Of a stretch of DNA of 5,885 nucleotides, positions 1 to 5,872 are shown in pieces. Within the stretch, counting starts at the first letter, position 1. Every line of letters starts with the position of its first letter. Source of the DNA: UMGS1484 sp045661365 (GTDB lineage: Bacteria; Bacillota; Clostridia; Oscillospirales; Acutalibacteraceae); the NCBI GenBank assembly GCA_045661365.1, contig JAZRFL010000079.1, positions 1-5,885 of the forward strand, given 5' to 3'. The notes under the pieces were generated by a model. The model was not told where the DNA came from, did not search any database, and saw nothing but the letters and a program-made list of their open reading frames with translations. The position numbers and the translations under genes are program-made.

Positions 1-476
1 TCATTGCGGGTCTGGTGGCTCCCGACGCTGTGGCGCTGATTGGGTTTCTGATGTTCGGCAATCTGATTCGGGAATGCGGCGTGCTCAACAGCCTGTCCGA
101 AACCGCCCAAAAGGTGTTGGCCAACCTGGTAACCATCTTCTTGGGGATCACGGTCGCCACCAAAATGCACTATGCGGCATTTTTGCGGTGGGACACCTTG
201 CTGATTTTGGGACTGGGCTTGATCGCTTTTGTATTTGACACCGTGGGCGGTGTTATGATCGCCAAATTGTACAACCTGTTTGCCAAAAAGAAACTGAATC
301 CCATGATCGGCGCGGCGGGAATTTCGGCATTTCCCATGTCGGCCCGTGTGATCAACAAAATGGGCTTAAAAGAAGACAATCAAAACTTCCTTTTAATGCA
401 CGCTGTTGGGGTCAACGTTTCGGGACAAATTGCTTCGGTAATTGCCGGCGGTTTGATTCTGGCTATGTTTAGTTAG
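1..476 (+). CDS. Na+-translocating decarboxylase beta subunit, C-terminal part (5' end outside window)
   Basis: This is the end of an integral membrane protein of the OadB/GcdB/MmdB family, which couples decarboxylation of carboxybiotin to Na+ export across the cytoplasmic membrane. The gene runs off the left edge; the reading frame is open from base 3 (about 157 residues visible), whereas full-length family members are about 370-430 residues. Seen: several hydrophobic segments, the family string FLMFGNLIRECG near the left edge, VTIFLGITVATK, and the segment NPMIGAAGISAFPMSARV at about 297-350. That segment keeps the Asn, Gly, Ser and Arg spaced as N373, G377, S382 and R389 of Klebsiella OadB, residues implicated in Na+/proton handling. 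The C-terminus NFLLMHAVGVNVSGQIAS is also typical. An in-frame GTG at 15 is not the true start, since homology continues upstream of it. The substrate (oxaloacetate, methylmalonyl-CoA or glutaconyl-CoA) cannot be told from this subunit, so no symbol is assigned. A small membrane-protein gene follows 28 bases downstream. Confidence 0.93.
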   Translation, partial: IAGLVAPDAVALIGFLMFGNLIRECGVLNSLSETAQKVLANLVTIFLGITVATKMHYAAFLRWDTLLILGLGLIAFVFDTVGGVMIAKLYNLFAKKKLNPMIGAAGISAFPMSARVINKMGLKEDNQNFLLMHAVGVNVSGQIASVIAGGLILAMFS

Positions 477-488
477 ACTACTGACTTT

Positions 489-495
489 AAGGAGG
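489..495 (+). promoter_or_regulatory. Ribosome binding site of the 57-residue small membrane protein
   Basis: AAGGAGG, a full match to the anti-Shine-Dalgarno complement, lies 9 bases before the ATG at 505. It is the main evidence that this short reading frame is a real gene and that the first ATG is used rather than the internal ATGs at 529 or 562. Confidence 0.85.
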
Positions 496-504
496 AACAA
501 AACA

Positions 505-678
505 ATGAATGAGACCTTAAGCGTCGTAATGACCCAAACCGAACTGTTTGATCTGGAATCTATGACCGACGTATTGCCCAAAGCAGGCTATGGCTGGCTG
601 GGGGTCTTTGTGGTCACGGTCGTGCTGATCGGTGCGGTATATTTACTCAATAAATTGGGTTCCCGTGGGGATAAATAA
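505..678 (+). CDS. Small single-pass membrane protein, probable OadG-related decarboxylase subunit
   Basis: A 57-residue protein begins 28 bases after the decarboxylase beta stop codon, behind a perfect ribosome binding site. Seen: an acidic N-terminal stretch (residues 1-27, with ELFDLESMTD), one hydrophobic helix at about 30-48 (GWLGVFVVTVVLIGAVYLLN) and a short basic tail (KLGSRGDK). The positive-inside rule predicts N-terminus outside and C-terminus in the cytoplasm, as for OadG gamma subunits. Gamma subunits of Na+-pump decarboxylases are usually about 80-130 residues and anchor or assemble the complex. Shorter relatives exist, such as the 55-residue epsilon subunit of Veillonella methylmalonyl-CoA decarboxylase and 'OadG-related small subunits' with a G-x-GVF...LLNK pattern. 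Inference: it is a membrane anchor or assembly subunit for the upstream beta subunit. The role rests on position, topology and a short motif, so it is less certain than the existence of the gene. Confidence 0.72.
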   Translation: MNETLSVVMTQTELFDLESMTDVLPKAGYGWLGVFVVTVVLIGAVYLLNKLGSRGDK

Positions 679-699
679 ATCGTAATACGTAATACGGTT

Positions 700-740
700 A
701 AGCACCGAGTCGGTTGATTCGGTGCTTTTTTTGTTTTTTT
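700..740 (+). terminator. Rho-independent terminator of the decarboxylase operon
   Basis: Left arm 700-711 (AAGCACCGAGTC) pairs with right arm 716-727 (GATTCGGTGCTT) as a 12-bp stem with a single G-U wobble, closed by a GGTT loop. It runs into a T-rich tract interrupted by one G (728-740). It sits 21 bases after the small gene and 10 bases before the next promoter, separating the two transcription units. Confidence 0.93.
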
Positions 741-750
741 ATTTGAGGTC

Positions 751-779
751 TTGACAAATTACAATTGGCTTGTTATAAT
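751..779 (+). promoter_or_regulatory. Consensus sigma-A promoter of the xylose operon
   Basis: TTGACA (751-756) and TATAAT (774-779) are separated by exactly 17 bases, a perfect housekeeping promoter. The expected transcription start is near 786, giving a leader of about 30 bases before the GTG at 816. A T-rich stretch lies just upstream of the -35 box. A promoter this strong on a sugar operon fits control mainly by repression. Confidence 0.9.
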
Positions 780-783
780 GGTT

Positions 784-795
784 GTGCACGAACAC
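784..795 (+). promoter_or_regulatory. Candidate operator for the LacI-family regulator
   Basis: GTGCACGAACAC is an interrupted inverted repeat of the form GTG-NN-CG-NN-CAC centred on a CpG, the general layout of LacI-family operators. It overlaps the predicted transcription start of the operon whose first gene is a LacI-family regulator, so autoregulation is plausible. Only 8 of 12 positions are symmetric and no second copy was seen in the window, so it is tentative. Confidence 0.35.
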
Positions 796-799
796 GGTG

Positions 800-807
800 A
801 AAGGAGG
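800..807 (+). promoter_or_regulatory. Ribosome binding site that fixes a GTG start
   Basis: AAAGGAGG lies 8 bases upstream of the GTG at 816. No ATG lies nearby in this frame, and the protein from GTG begins exactly at the canonical LacI-family N-terminus (M-TVKEIAKLAG). This supports GTG as the initiator. Confidence 0.85.
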
Positions 808-815
808 AAGCCCCC

Positions 816-1826
816 GTGACCGTAAAGGAAATTGCCAAATTGGCAGGAACCTCCCGCGGGACGGTAGACCGAGTACTACACAACCGACCGGGCGTGGCAA
901 AAGAGGTACAGGAACGAGTCTTGCAGGTGATCGAAGAGCACAATTTTAAACCCAACGCCCTGGCAAGAGCCCTTTCTCGTAAGCAGGTGCCCAAAACAGT
1001 TGGTGTTATTCTTAACAGCATGGGCAATCCTTTTTTTGACGATATGCTGGAAGGGATCGATCAATGCTTGGCCGACCGTTCTTCTTACGACATTACCTTG
1101 GAGCTTGTGCAACTTAAGGGGTACCGCCCCGACGAACAGGTAAAGGCGATCAACGATTTGCTGGCAAAGGGAATCGACGGTTTGGTTTTGACCGCCGTGG
1201 ATCACCCCGCCGTTACCGCCCGACTAAAAGAACTCACCAAAAAGGGAATGCCGATCATTACGGTAAACATTGACTTGAGCGACGTAGCCGCCCGCACCGA
1301 TTACATTGGTTGTGACTACTTAAAAAGCGGTCGCTTGGCAGGGGGTGCGTTGGAGCTTATGTCTTTTGCCGGTCCGCTGACCGTGGGCGTGGTACATGGC
1401 TCGTGTGACGTGACAGGTCACAACCAACGACTAAAAGGGTTTACCGAGGTGACCGACGCGTTGGACGGTGTGACCCTTGCTTGGCAGGTCGCTTGCGGTG
1501 ACGACGACGACCTTGCCTATCGCCAAACCATGGCGCAATTAAAAACCAACCCGCCCGACGTGATCTACGTGGTGGCAGGGGGTGTGGCAGGGGTGTTGCA
1601 AGCGTTGGAAGAAACGGCAGGCAAGACCGTGGCCATTACCAACGATATGCTACCCATTACCCGTGAGTATTTGGACAAAGGTGTGATCAAAGCCACCGTG
1701 TTCCAACAACCCTTTGAACAAGGCTACAATGCGGTTGGTCGGCTCATTGACTGTTTATACGGTCTGGATGACGTTGACCCCGCTGTGTATAAAATCTGGA
1801 TGCGATTGATTACCAAATATCATTAA
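816..1826 (+). CDS. LacI-family transcriptional regulator of the xylose operon
   Basis: A 336-residue cytoplasmic DNA-binding regulator of ordinary length for the family. Seen: an N-terminal LacI helix-turn-helix at about residues 2-26 (TVKEIAKLAGTSRGTVDRVL), a hinge region at about 44-56 (FKPNALARALSRK), then a two-lobed periplasmic-binding-protein-like sensor domain from about residue 62. Landmarks there are VGVILNSMGNPFFDDM (62-77), DYIGCDYLKSGRLAGG (162-177), HNQRLKGF (202-209), VVAGGVAG (252-259) and TVFQQPFEQGYNAVG (294-308), typical of the sugar-binding (Peripla_BP_4-like) subgroup. It starts at GTG and is the first gene of the operon, 24 bases before xylA. Inference: it senses a pentose or related sugar and represses, or less likely activates, its own promoter, perhaps through the inverted repeat at 784-795. 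Many Firmicutes instead use a ROK-type XylR, to which this is unrelated. The ligand is unproven, so no symbol is given. Confidence 0.93.
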   Translation: MTVKEIAKLAGTSRGTVDRVLHNRPGVAKEVQERVLQVIEEHNFKPNALARALSRKQVPKTVGVILNSMGNPFFDDMLEGIDQCLADRSSYDITLELVQLKGYRPDEQVKAINDLLAKGIDGLVLTAVDHPAVTARLKELTKKGMPIITVNIDLSDVAARTDYIGCDYLKSGRLAGGALELMSFAGPLTVGVVHGSCDVTGHNQRLKGFTEVTDALDGVTLAWQVACGDDDDLAYRQTMAQLKTNPPDVIYVVAGGVAGVLQALEETAGKTVAITNDMLPITREYLDKGVIKATVFQQPFEQGYNAVGRLIDCLYGLDDVDPAVYKIWMRLITKYH

Positions 1827-1850
1827 AAAAACCGAAAAGGAGTTATTACC

Positions 1851-3170
1851 ATGAGCAAAGTTTATTTCCCTACTGTTAACAAAATCGCCTACGAAGGCCC
1901 CAAATCCACCAATCCTTTTTCTTTTAAGTACTATAACCCCGAGGAAATCGTGTTGGGAAAACCCATGAAAGACCATTTGCGGTTTGCCATGGCTTATTGG
2001 CACACCTTTACCTATATGGGCAACGATCCCTTTGGCGGTGCCAGCATGGCTCGCGATTGGGACGGTGGCGACCCCATGACCCAAGCCAAAGAACGGGTGT
2101 ATGCCGCTTTTGAATTTATGGAAAAAATGGGTATGGAATACTTCTGCTTCCACGACGTGGACATTGCTCCCCGTGGGGCTACTTTGGAAGAATCCAACCG
2201 CAATTTAGACGAGATCGTAGACCTGATCGAATCCGAAATGAAGCGTACCGGCATTAAATGCTTGTGGGGTACCACCAACGCTTTTGGCGATGCCAAATTC
2301 GTTCACGGTGCTTCTACCTCTTGCAACGCTACCGTGTTTGCTTACACCGCCGCTCAAATCAAAAAGGCCATGGAAGTCACCAAACGCTTGGGCGGTGAAA
2401 ACTACGTGTTCTGGGGCGGTCGCGAAGGCTACGAAACCCTGCTGAATACCGATGTAAACCGTGAATTGGATCATTTTGCCGCCATGCTGAAAATGGCCGC
2501 CGATTATGCCGACAAGATCGGTTTTACCGGTCAACTGATGATCGAACCCAAACCCAAGGAACCCACCCGTCATCAATATGACTTCGACGCCCAAAGCGTA
2601 ATCGGTTTCTTGCGTAAATACGGTTTGGAAAAACGGTTTGTGCTGAATATTGAAGCCAACCATGCCACCTTGGCACAACACTCTTTCCAACACGAACTGC
2701 CCATGAGCCGCATCAACGGCCTGCTGGGCAGTATCGACGCCAACATGGGTGACCCCATTTTGGGCTGGGACACCGACCAATTCCCCACCAATTTGTACGA
2801 TGCTACCCTTTGCATGTACGAAGTACTGCAACAAGGTGGTATTGCTCCCGGTGGTCTGAACTTTGACTCCAAGGTACGTCGTGCTTCTACCGATGCCGAA
2901 GATCTGTTCCTGGGTCATATTGCCGGCATGGACACCTTTGCCCGTGGCTTAAAGGTCGCCGCCAAAATGTTGGAAGACAAGGTGTTTATCAAAAACATTG
3001 ACGAACGTTACGCTTCTTACAACACCGAGCTGGGTGCCACCATTGAAAACGGCACCGCCGACTTTGAATCGTTGGAACAATATGCTCTGGCAAACGGCGT
3101 AACCAAGAGCCCCTCGGGCAGACAAGAAATGCTGGAAAGCATTCTCAACCAATACATTTTGGAGGCATAA
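1851..3170 (+). CDS. xylA: Xylose isomerase (class II)
   Basis: This cytoplasmic TIM-barrel enzyme interconverts D-xylose and D-xylulose (EC 5.3.1.5) with two divalent metal ions. Its 439 residues equal the usual length of the long (class II) group. Every catalytic and metal residue is present, numbered as in the E. coli enzyme as I remember it: the H101/D104 pair (FHDVDIAPRG), E232 and K234 (IEPKPKEPT), E268 and H271 (EANHAT), D296 (GSIDAN), D307 and D309 (GWDTDQFPTN) and D339 (NFDSK). W188 is in the signature VFWGGREGYETLLNTD. The start is well supported by AAGGAG at 1837-1842, 8 bases before the ATG. One small oddity is Gln276 in HATLAQHSF, where many relatives have Gly; it is not a catalytic position. 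It is the second gene of the operon, between the regulator and xylulokinase. Like other xylose isomerases it may also act on glucose. Confidence 0.98.
   Translation: MSKVYFPTVNKIAYEGPKSTNPFSFKYYNPEEIVLGKPMKDHLRFAMAYWHTFTYMGNDPFGGASMARDWDGGDPMTQAKERVYAAFEFMEKMGMEYFCFHDVDIAPRGATLEESNRNLDEIVDLIESEMKRTGIKCLWGTTNAFGDAKFVHGASTSCNATVFAYTAAQIKKAMEVTKRLGGENYVFWGGREGYETLLNTDVNRELDHFAAMLKMAADYADKIGFTGQLMIEPKPKEPTRHQYDFDAQSVIGFLRKYGLEKRFVLNIEANHATLAQHSFQHELPMSRINGLLGSIDANMGDPILGWDTDQFPTNLYDATLCMYEVLQQGGIAPGGLNFDSKVRRASTDAEDLFLGHIAGMDTFARGLKVAAKMLEDKVFIKNIDERYASYNTELGATIENGTADFESLEQYALANGVTKSPSGRQEMLESILNQYILEA
3161..3165 (+). promoter_or_regulatory. xylB ribosome binding site embedded in the end of xylA
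   Basis: GGAGG lies within the last codons of xylA, 8 bases before the xylB ATG at 3174. Only 3 bases separate the xylA stop from the xylB start, so the two genes are probably translationally coupled. Confidence 0.8.
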
Positions 3171-3173
3171 TTT

Positions 3174-4625
3174 ATGTATTACATCGGTGTCGACCTGGGG
3201 ACTTCCTCGGTCAAACTGTTACTGCTTAGTGAAAACGGCATTGAAAAAACCGCCTCTCGCTCCTATCCCGTGGAATTCCCACGGGAGGGGTGGTCTCAAC
3301 AAAACCCCGCCGATTGGATGAACGGTGTGTGTGAAGCCATGGACGAACTGCTTGCCGACGTGGACAAAACACAGGTGCAAGCCATCAGCTTCGGGGGACA
3401 AATGCACGGTCTTGTGTTGTTGGATGAGCAAAATGAGGTGATCCGTCCCGCTATTTTGTGGAACGATACCCGTACCGCTCCCCAAACCGACTACCTTAAC
3501 AATGTGGTGGGAAAAGACTTTTTGCTGAAAAATTGCGGCAATATCGCCTTTGCCGGCTTTACCGCTCCCAAGGTTCTGTGGGTAAAAGAAAACGAGCCTG
3601 AAAACTTTGCTCGCATTCATAAAATGTTGCTTCCCAAAGACTACGTGGCGTTCTGCCTGTGCGGCAACTATGCTACCGACGTGTCAGATGCTTCGGGTAC
3701 CTTGTACTTCGACGTGGAACATCGTTGCTGGTCCAAACCTATGCTGGACGTATTGGGCGTAACCGAACAACAACTTCCCACCGTGTACGAAAGTCATGAG
3801 GTGGTAGGCACCCTTACACCTGCTATGGCAGAGCGATTCGGTTTGAGCGAAAGCGTAAAGATCGTGGCAGGGGCAGGGGACAACGCCGCCGCCGCCATCG
3901 GCAACCATATTGTAAACGACGGCGACTGCAACCTGTCGGTGGGTACTTCGGGCACCGTGTTTGTCAGCAGTGATAAATACGCCGCCGACACTAAAAATGC
4001 CATTCATATGTTCTGCCATGCCAACGGCAAATACCATTCCATGGCTTGCATGTTGTCGGCCGCTTCTTGCAACGGCTGGTGGGCAGAGAAAATTTTGGGT
4101 ACCGACGATTTTAAAGGGGAAGAATCGGCTATGGATATTACCGCCGAAAACCCCGTGTTGTTCTTGCCTTATTTAATGGGCGAACGTTCCCCCTTAAACG
4201 ACCCCGACGTGCGGGGTATGTTCTACGGCATGAGCCTTGCCACCACCCGTGCCCAAATGGGGCAAGCGGTGTTGGAAGGGGTAGCCTTTGCCTTCCGTCA
4301 TAACATTGAGATCATTCGCTCCTCCGGTATTACGGTCAACAAAGCCAAAATCTGCGGCGGCGGAGCCAAAAGCCCCTTGTGGCTAAGCATGTTTGCCAAC
4401 ATTTTGGGACTGCCCATTTCGGTACCCCAAAAAGAAGAAGGCGCCGCTTTGGGTGCCGCTTTGTTGGCGGCTAAGGGATGCGACGTGGCGGTATATGAAG
4501 CCATTTGCCGCAAAACCGACGGCATAAAAACCGTGGTAGAGCCCGATCCCGCTTTGGTGGAAAAATATAACAAGTCCTATGAAAAATGGATGAAATTATA
4601 TCCTGCCATTCAAGGAATCCGTTAA
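3174..4625 (+). CDS. xylB: Xylulokinase (FGGY family)
   Basis: This cytoplasmic kinase phosphorylates D-xylulose with ATP to D-xylulose 5-phosphate (EC 2.7.1.17), the second step after XylA. Its 483 residues are typical. Seen in order: N-terminal FGGY domain with the phosphate-binding segment YIGVDLGTSSVKLLL (3-17), GWSQQNPADW (39-48), the xylulose-specific segment ISFGGQMHGLV (71-81) and ILWNDTRT (94-101). The C-terminal domain has GAGDNAAAAIG (233-243), where D236 is the expected catalytic base (D233 in E. coli), then NLSVGTSGT (253-261), YLMGERSPLND (333-343) and the GGGAKSPLW nucleotide-binding signature (395-403). The sugar-binding Gln-Met-His at 76-78 favours xylulose over glycerol, gluconate or ribulose. 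It starts 3 bases after xylA and ends just before a strong terminator, so it is the last gene of the operon. No truncation or frameshift is seen. Confidence 0.97.
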   Translation: MYYIGVDLGTSSVKLLLLSENGIEKTASRSYPVEFPREGWSQQNPADWMNGVCEAMDELLADVDKTQVQAISFGGQMHGLVLLDEQNEVIRPAILWNDTRTAPQTDYLNNVVGKDFLLKNCGNIAFAGFTAPKVLWVKENEPENFARIHKMLLPKDYVAFCLCGNYATDVSDASGTLYFDVEHRCWSKPMLDVLGVTEQQLPTVYESHEVVGTLTPAMAERFGLSESVKIVAGAGDNAAAAIGNHIVNDGDCNLSVGTSGTVFVSSDKYAADTKNAIHMFCHANGKYHSMACMLSAASCNGWWAEKILGTDDFKGEESAMDITAENPVLFLPYLMGERSPLNDPDVRGMFYGMSLATTRAQMGQAVLEGVAFAFRHNIEIIRSSGITVNKAKICGGGAKSPLWLSMFANILGLPISVPQKEEGAALGAALLAAKGCDVAVYEAICRKTDGIKTVVEPDPALVEKYNKSYEKWMKLYPAIQGIR

Positions 4626-4631
4626 CTGTCA

Positions 4632-4660
4632 AAAACCGCCTCAAACGAGGCGGTTTTCTT
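4632..4660 (+). terminator. Rho-independent terminator of the xylose operon
   Basis: A perfect 11-bp stem pairs AAAACCGCCTC (4632-4642) with GAGGCGGTTTT (4647-4657) around an AAAC loop and continues into TTTTCTT. It begins 7 bases after the xylB stop. The A-rich left flank makes it partly symmetric, so it could also act on the opposite strand, although no - strand gene is present here. Confidence 0.94.
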
Positions 4661-4674
4661 CTGAATGATAATAA

Positions 4675-4703
4675 TTGACATTTTTCTCGGTATCGGTTAT
4701 AAT
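4675..4703 (+). promoter_or_regulatory. Consensus sigma-A promoter of the NahK-like kinase
   Basis: TTGACA (4675-4680) and TATAAT (4698-4703) are spaced by exactly 17 bases. The predicted transcription start near 4710 leaves a leader of about 29 bases. Like the promoter at 751-779, the -10 box sits in the context GTTATAATGGT. I found no clear inverted repeat matching the candidate operator at 784-795, so shared control by the LacI-type regulator is not supported. Confidence 0.9.
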
Positions 4704-4738
4704 GGTGCCGTTATTGTAATGAAACAGGAGAGAATGAC

Positions 4739-5806
4739 ATGGATCAAACCTTGTATCAAATTTTAGATTGCTTTGCATTAGACGGTGCGGTGACCGACTG
4801 TCATGCCCACGGCAACGGCCTGATCAACAAGACCTTTTCGGTAGAGACCGATTCTCATAAACGCTACGTGTTGCAAACCGTCAATCATCATATTTTTCAA
4901 GATATTGACCGTTTAATGAACAACATTCAGTTGGTTACCTCCCACCTTGCCGAGCAGACCGACGACCCTCGCCGTGTTATGCACTTGACCCCTACCAAAA
5001 AGGGAGACGCCTATCTTGCGTGGCAAGACGGCAGTTTTTGGCGGGTGTTTGAGTTTGTGGAAGATGCGATTTGTCTGGAACGTCCCGAAACCCCTCGTGA
5101 TTTTTACGAATGTGCCGTGGCGTTTGGGGAATTTCAACAAATGTTAAAGGATTTTCCCGCCGACACCTTATATGAGGTCATTCCCAATTTTCACAACACC
5201 CCCGACCGCTTCCGCATTTTTCGTGAGGCATTGGCCGCCGACCGTGTAGGGCGTGCCAAAGAGGTGCAAGCCGAAATCGACTTTGCCCTGTCCCACGAGC
5301 AAGAAGCAGGTCAGTTGGTGGCTTTGCTGGAAGCAGGCAAGCTTCCCTTGCGTGTGACCCACAACGACACCAAGATCAACAACGTTATGTTAGATGCCAA
5401 AACCCGTACCGCCTTGTGCGTGGTGGATCTGGACACGGTTATGCCGGGATTGAGCCTGTACGACTATGGCGATGCGGTGCGTGGCGGTGCTTCTACCGGG
5501 GATGAGGACGAAAAAGACCTGTCAAAGGTAGAACTGGACTTGGCTATGTTCGAGAGCTTTACCAAAGGATATTTGGCGGCTTGCCCCGACTTGACCGACT
5601 TAGAGAGAGAATGTATGCCCTTGGGGGTCAAGACCATTGCCTTGGAATTGGGACTTCGCTTTTTGACCGACTATCTTGACGGTGACCGATATTTTGCCAC
5701 CAAACGAGAAGGTCAAAATTTAGACCGTTGCCGTACCCAGTTTAAATTGGTGCAAGACATTGAAGCCAAATGGAATCAAATGAACGATTTTATCGCCAAT
5801 TTGTAA
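4739..5806 (+). CDS. nahK: N-acetylhexosamine 1-kinase-like anomeric sugar kinase (aminoglycoside phosphotransferase fold)
   Basis: A 355-residue cytoplasmic kinase, nearly the length of Bifidobacterium longum NahK/LnpB (about 359), which makes GlcNAc/GalNAc 1-phosphate from ATP in the galacto-N-biose/lacto-N-biose pathway. Landmarks shared with NahK as I remember it: FALDGAV (12-18), a Gly-rich loop GNGLINKTF (25-33), LMNNIQLVTS (59-68), the lid and hinge region WRVFEFVE (101-108), FHNTPDRFR (151-159), LRVTHNDTKINN (204-215) with catalytic D210, VVDLDTVMPG (228-237) with the metal-binding Asp residues, GASTGDEDEKDLSKV (250-264) and LRFLTDYLDGDRYFATK (306-322). AGGAG at 4726-4730 lies 8 bases before the ATG. 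Odd points: the NahK His31 position is Leu28 here and Phe247 is Gly249, so substrate preference may differ. No lacto-N-biose phosphorylase or uridylyltransferase gene is nearby, and the gene has its own promoter. Membership of the NahK group is fairly sure; the exact sugar is not. Confidence 0.85.
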   Translation: MDQTLYQILDCFALDGAVTDCHAHGNGLINKTFSVETDSHKRYVLQTVNHHIFQDIDRLMNNIQLVTSHLAEQTDDPRRVMHLTPTKKGDAYLAWQDGSFWRVFEFVEDAICLERPETPRDFYECAVAFGEFQQMLKDFPADTLYEVIPNFHNTPDRFRIFREALAADRVGRAKEVQAEIDFALSHEQEAGQLVALLEAGKLPLRVTHNDTKINNVMLDAKTRTALCVVDLDTVMPGLSLYDYGDAVRGGASTGDEDEKDLSKVELDLAMFESFTKGYLAACPDLTDLERECMPLGVKTIALELGLRFLTDYLDGDRYFATKREGQNLDRCRTQFKLVQDIEAKWNQMNDFIANL

Positions 5807-5827
5807 TACAAAAAAATTGCCCTGCCC

Positions 5828-5845
5828 ACCGCAGCGCGGTTTTTG
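5828..5845 (+). terminator. Weak candidate terminator after the kinase gene
   Basis: ACCGC (5828-5832) and GCGGT (5836-5840) form a short 5-bp GC-rich stem with an AGC loop, followed by TTTT and a G. It lies 21 bases after the kinase stop. The stem is short and the T tract brief, so termination may be partial and the next gene could be co-transcribed. Confidence 0.4.
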
Positions 5846-5862
5846 TTGGTGCAAAAGGAAAG

Positions 5863-5872
5863 AAAAGGTGAG
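5863..5872 (+). promoter_or_regulatory. Possible ribosome binding site of a gene beginning beyond the window
   Basis: The purine-rich AAAAGGTGAG resembles a Shine-Dalgarno sequence and lies 13 bases from the right edge. No plausible start codon follows within the window, so any gene it serves starts at or past the edge. The rest of 5807-5885 shows only the hairpin at 5828-5845. Confidence 0.3.

Noticed and set aside
15..17. GTG as a possible start codon for the first gene.
   Set aside because: The same frame is open to the left edge and the family homology clearly continues upstream, so the gene is cut by the window edge.
681..694. Tandem repeat of CGTAATA (two copies) between the small gene and the terminator.
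   Set aside because: Two copies of a 7-mer are too little to call a repeat element, and no further copies were seen.
700..740. The hairpin AAGCACCGAGTC...TCGGTGCTTTTTT resembles the 3' terminal hairpin of the Streptococcus pyogenes tracrRNA.
   Set aside because: It is fully explained as an intrinsic terminator after a complete gene. No Cas gene, CRISPR repeat or anti-repeat sequence is present, and such GC stems with T tails are common.
2205..2918. Long open frame of 237 codons on the - strand, antisense to xylA.
   Set aside because: It lies wholly inside xylA, shows no recognisable domain and has no supporting promoter or gene context; it is a by-product of xylA codon composition. The other antisense frames in the window are rejected for the same reason.
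3961..4176. Small + strand open frame of 71 codons within xylB.
   Set aside because: It overlaps xylB in another frame, has no ribosome binding site and disagrees with the strongly conserved xylulokinase reading there.
4734..4736. ATG five bases before the kinase start.
   Set aside because: It is in a different frame from the kinase. The ATG at 4739 has the better-spaced AGGAG and gives the family N-terminus.
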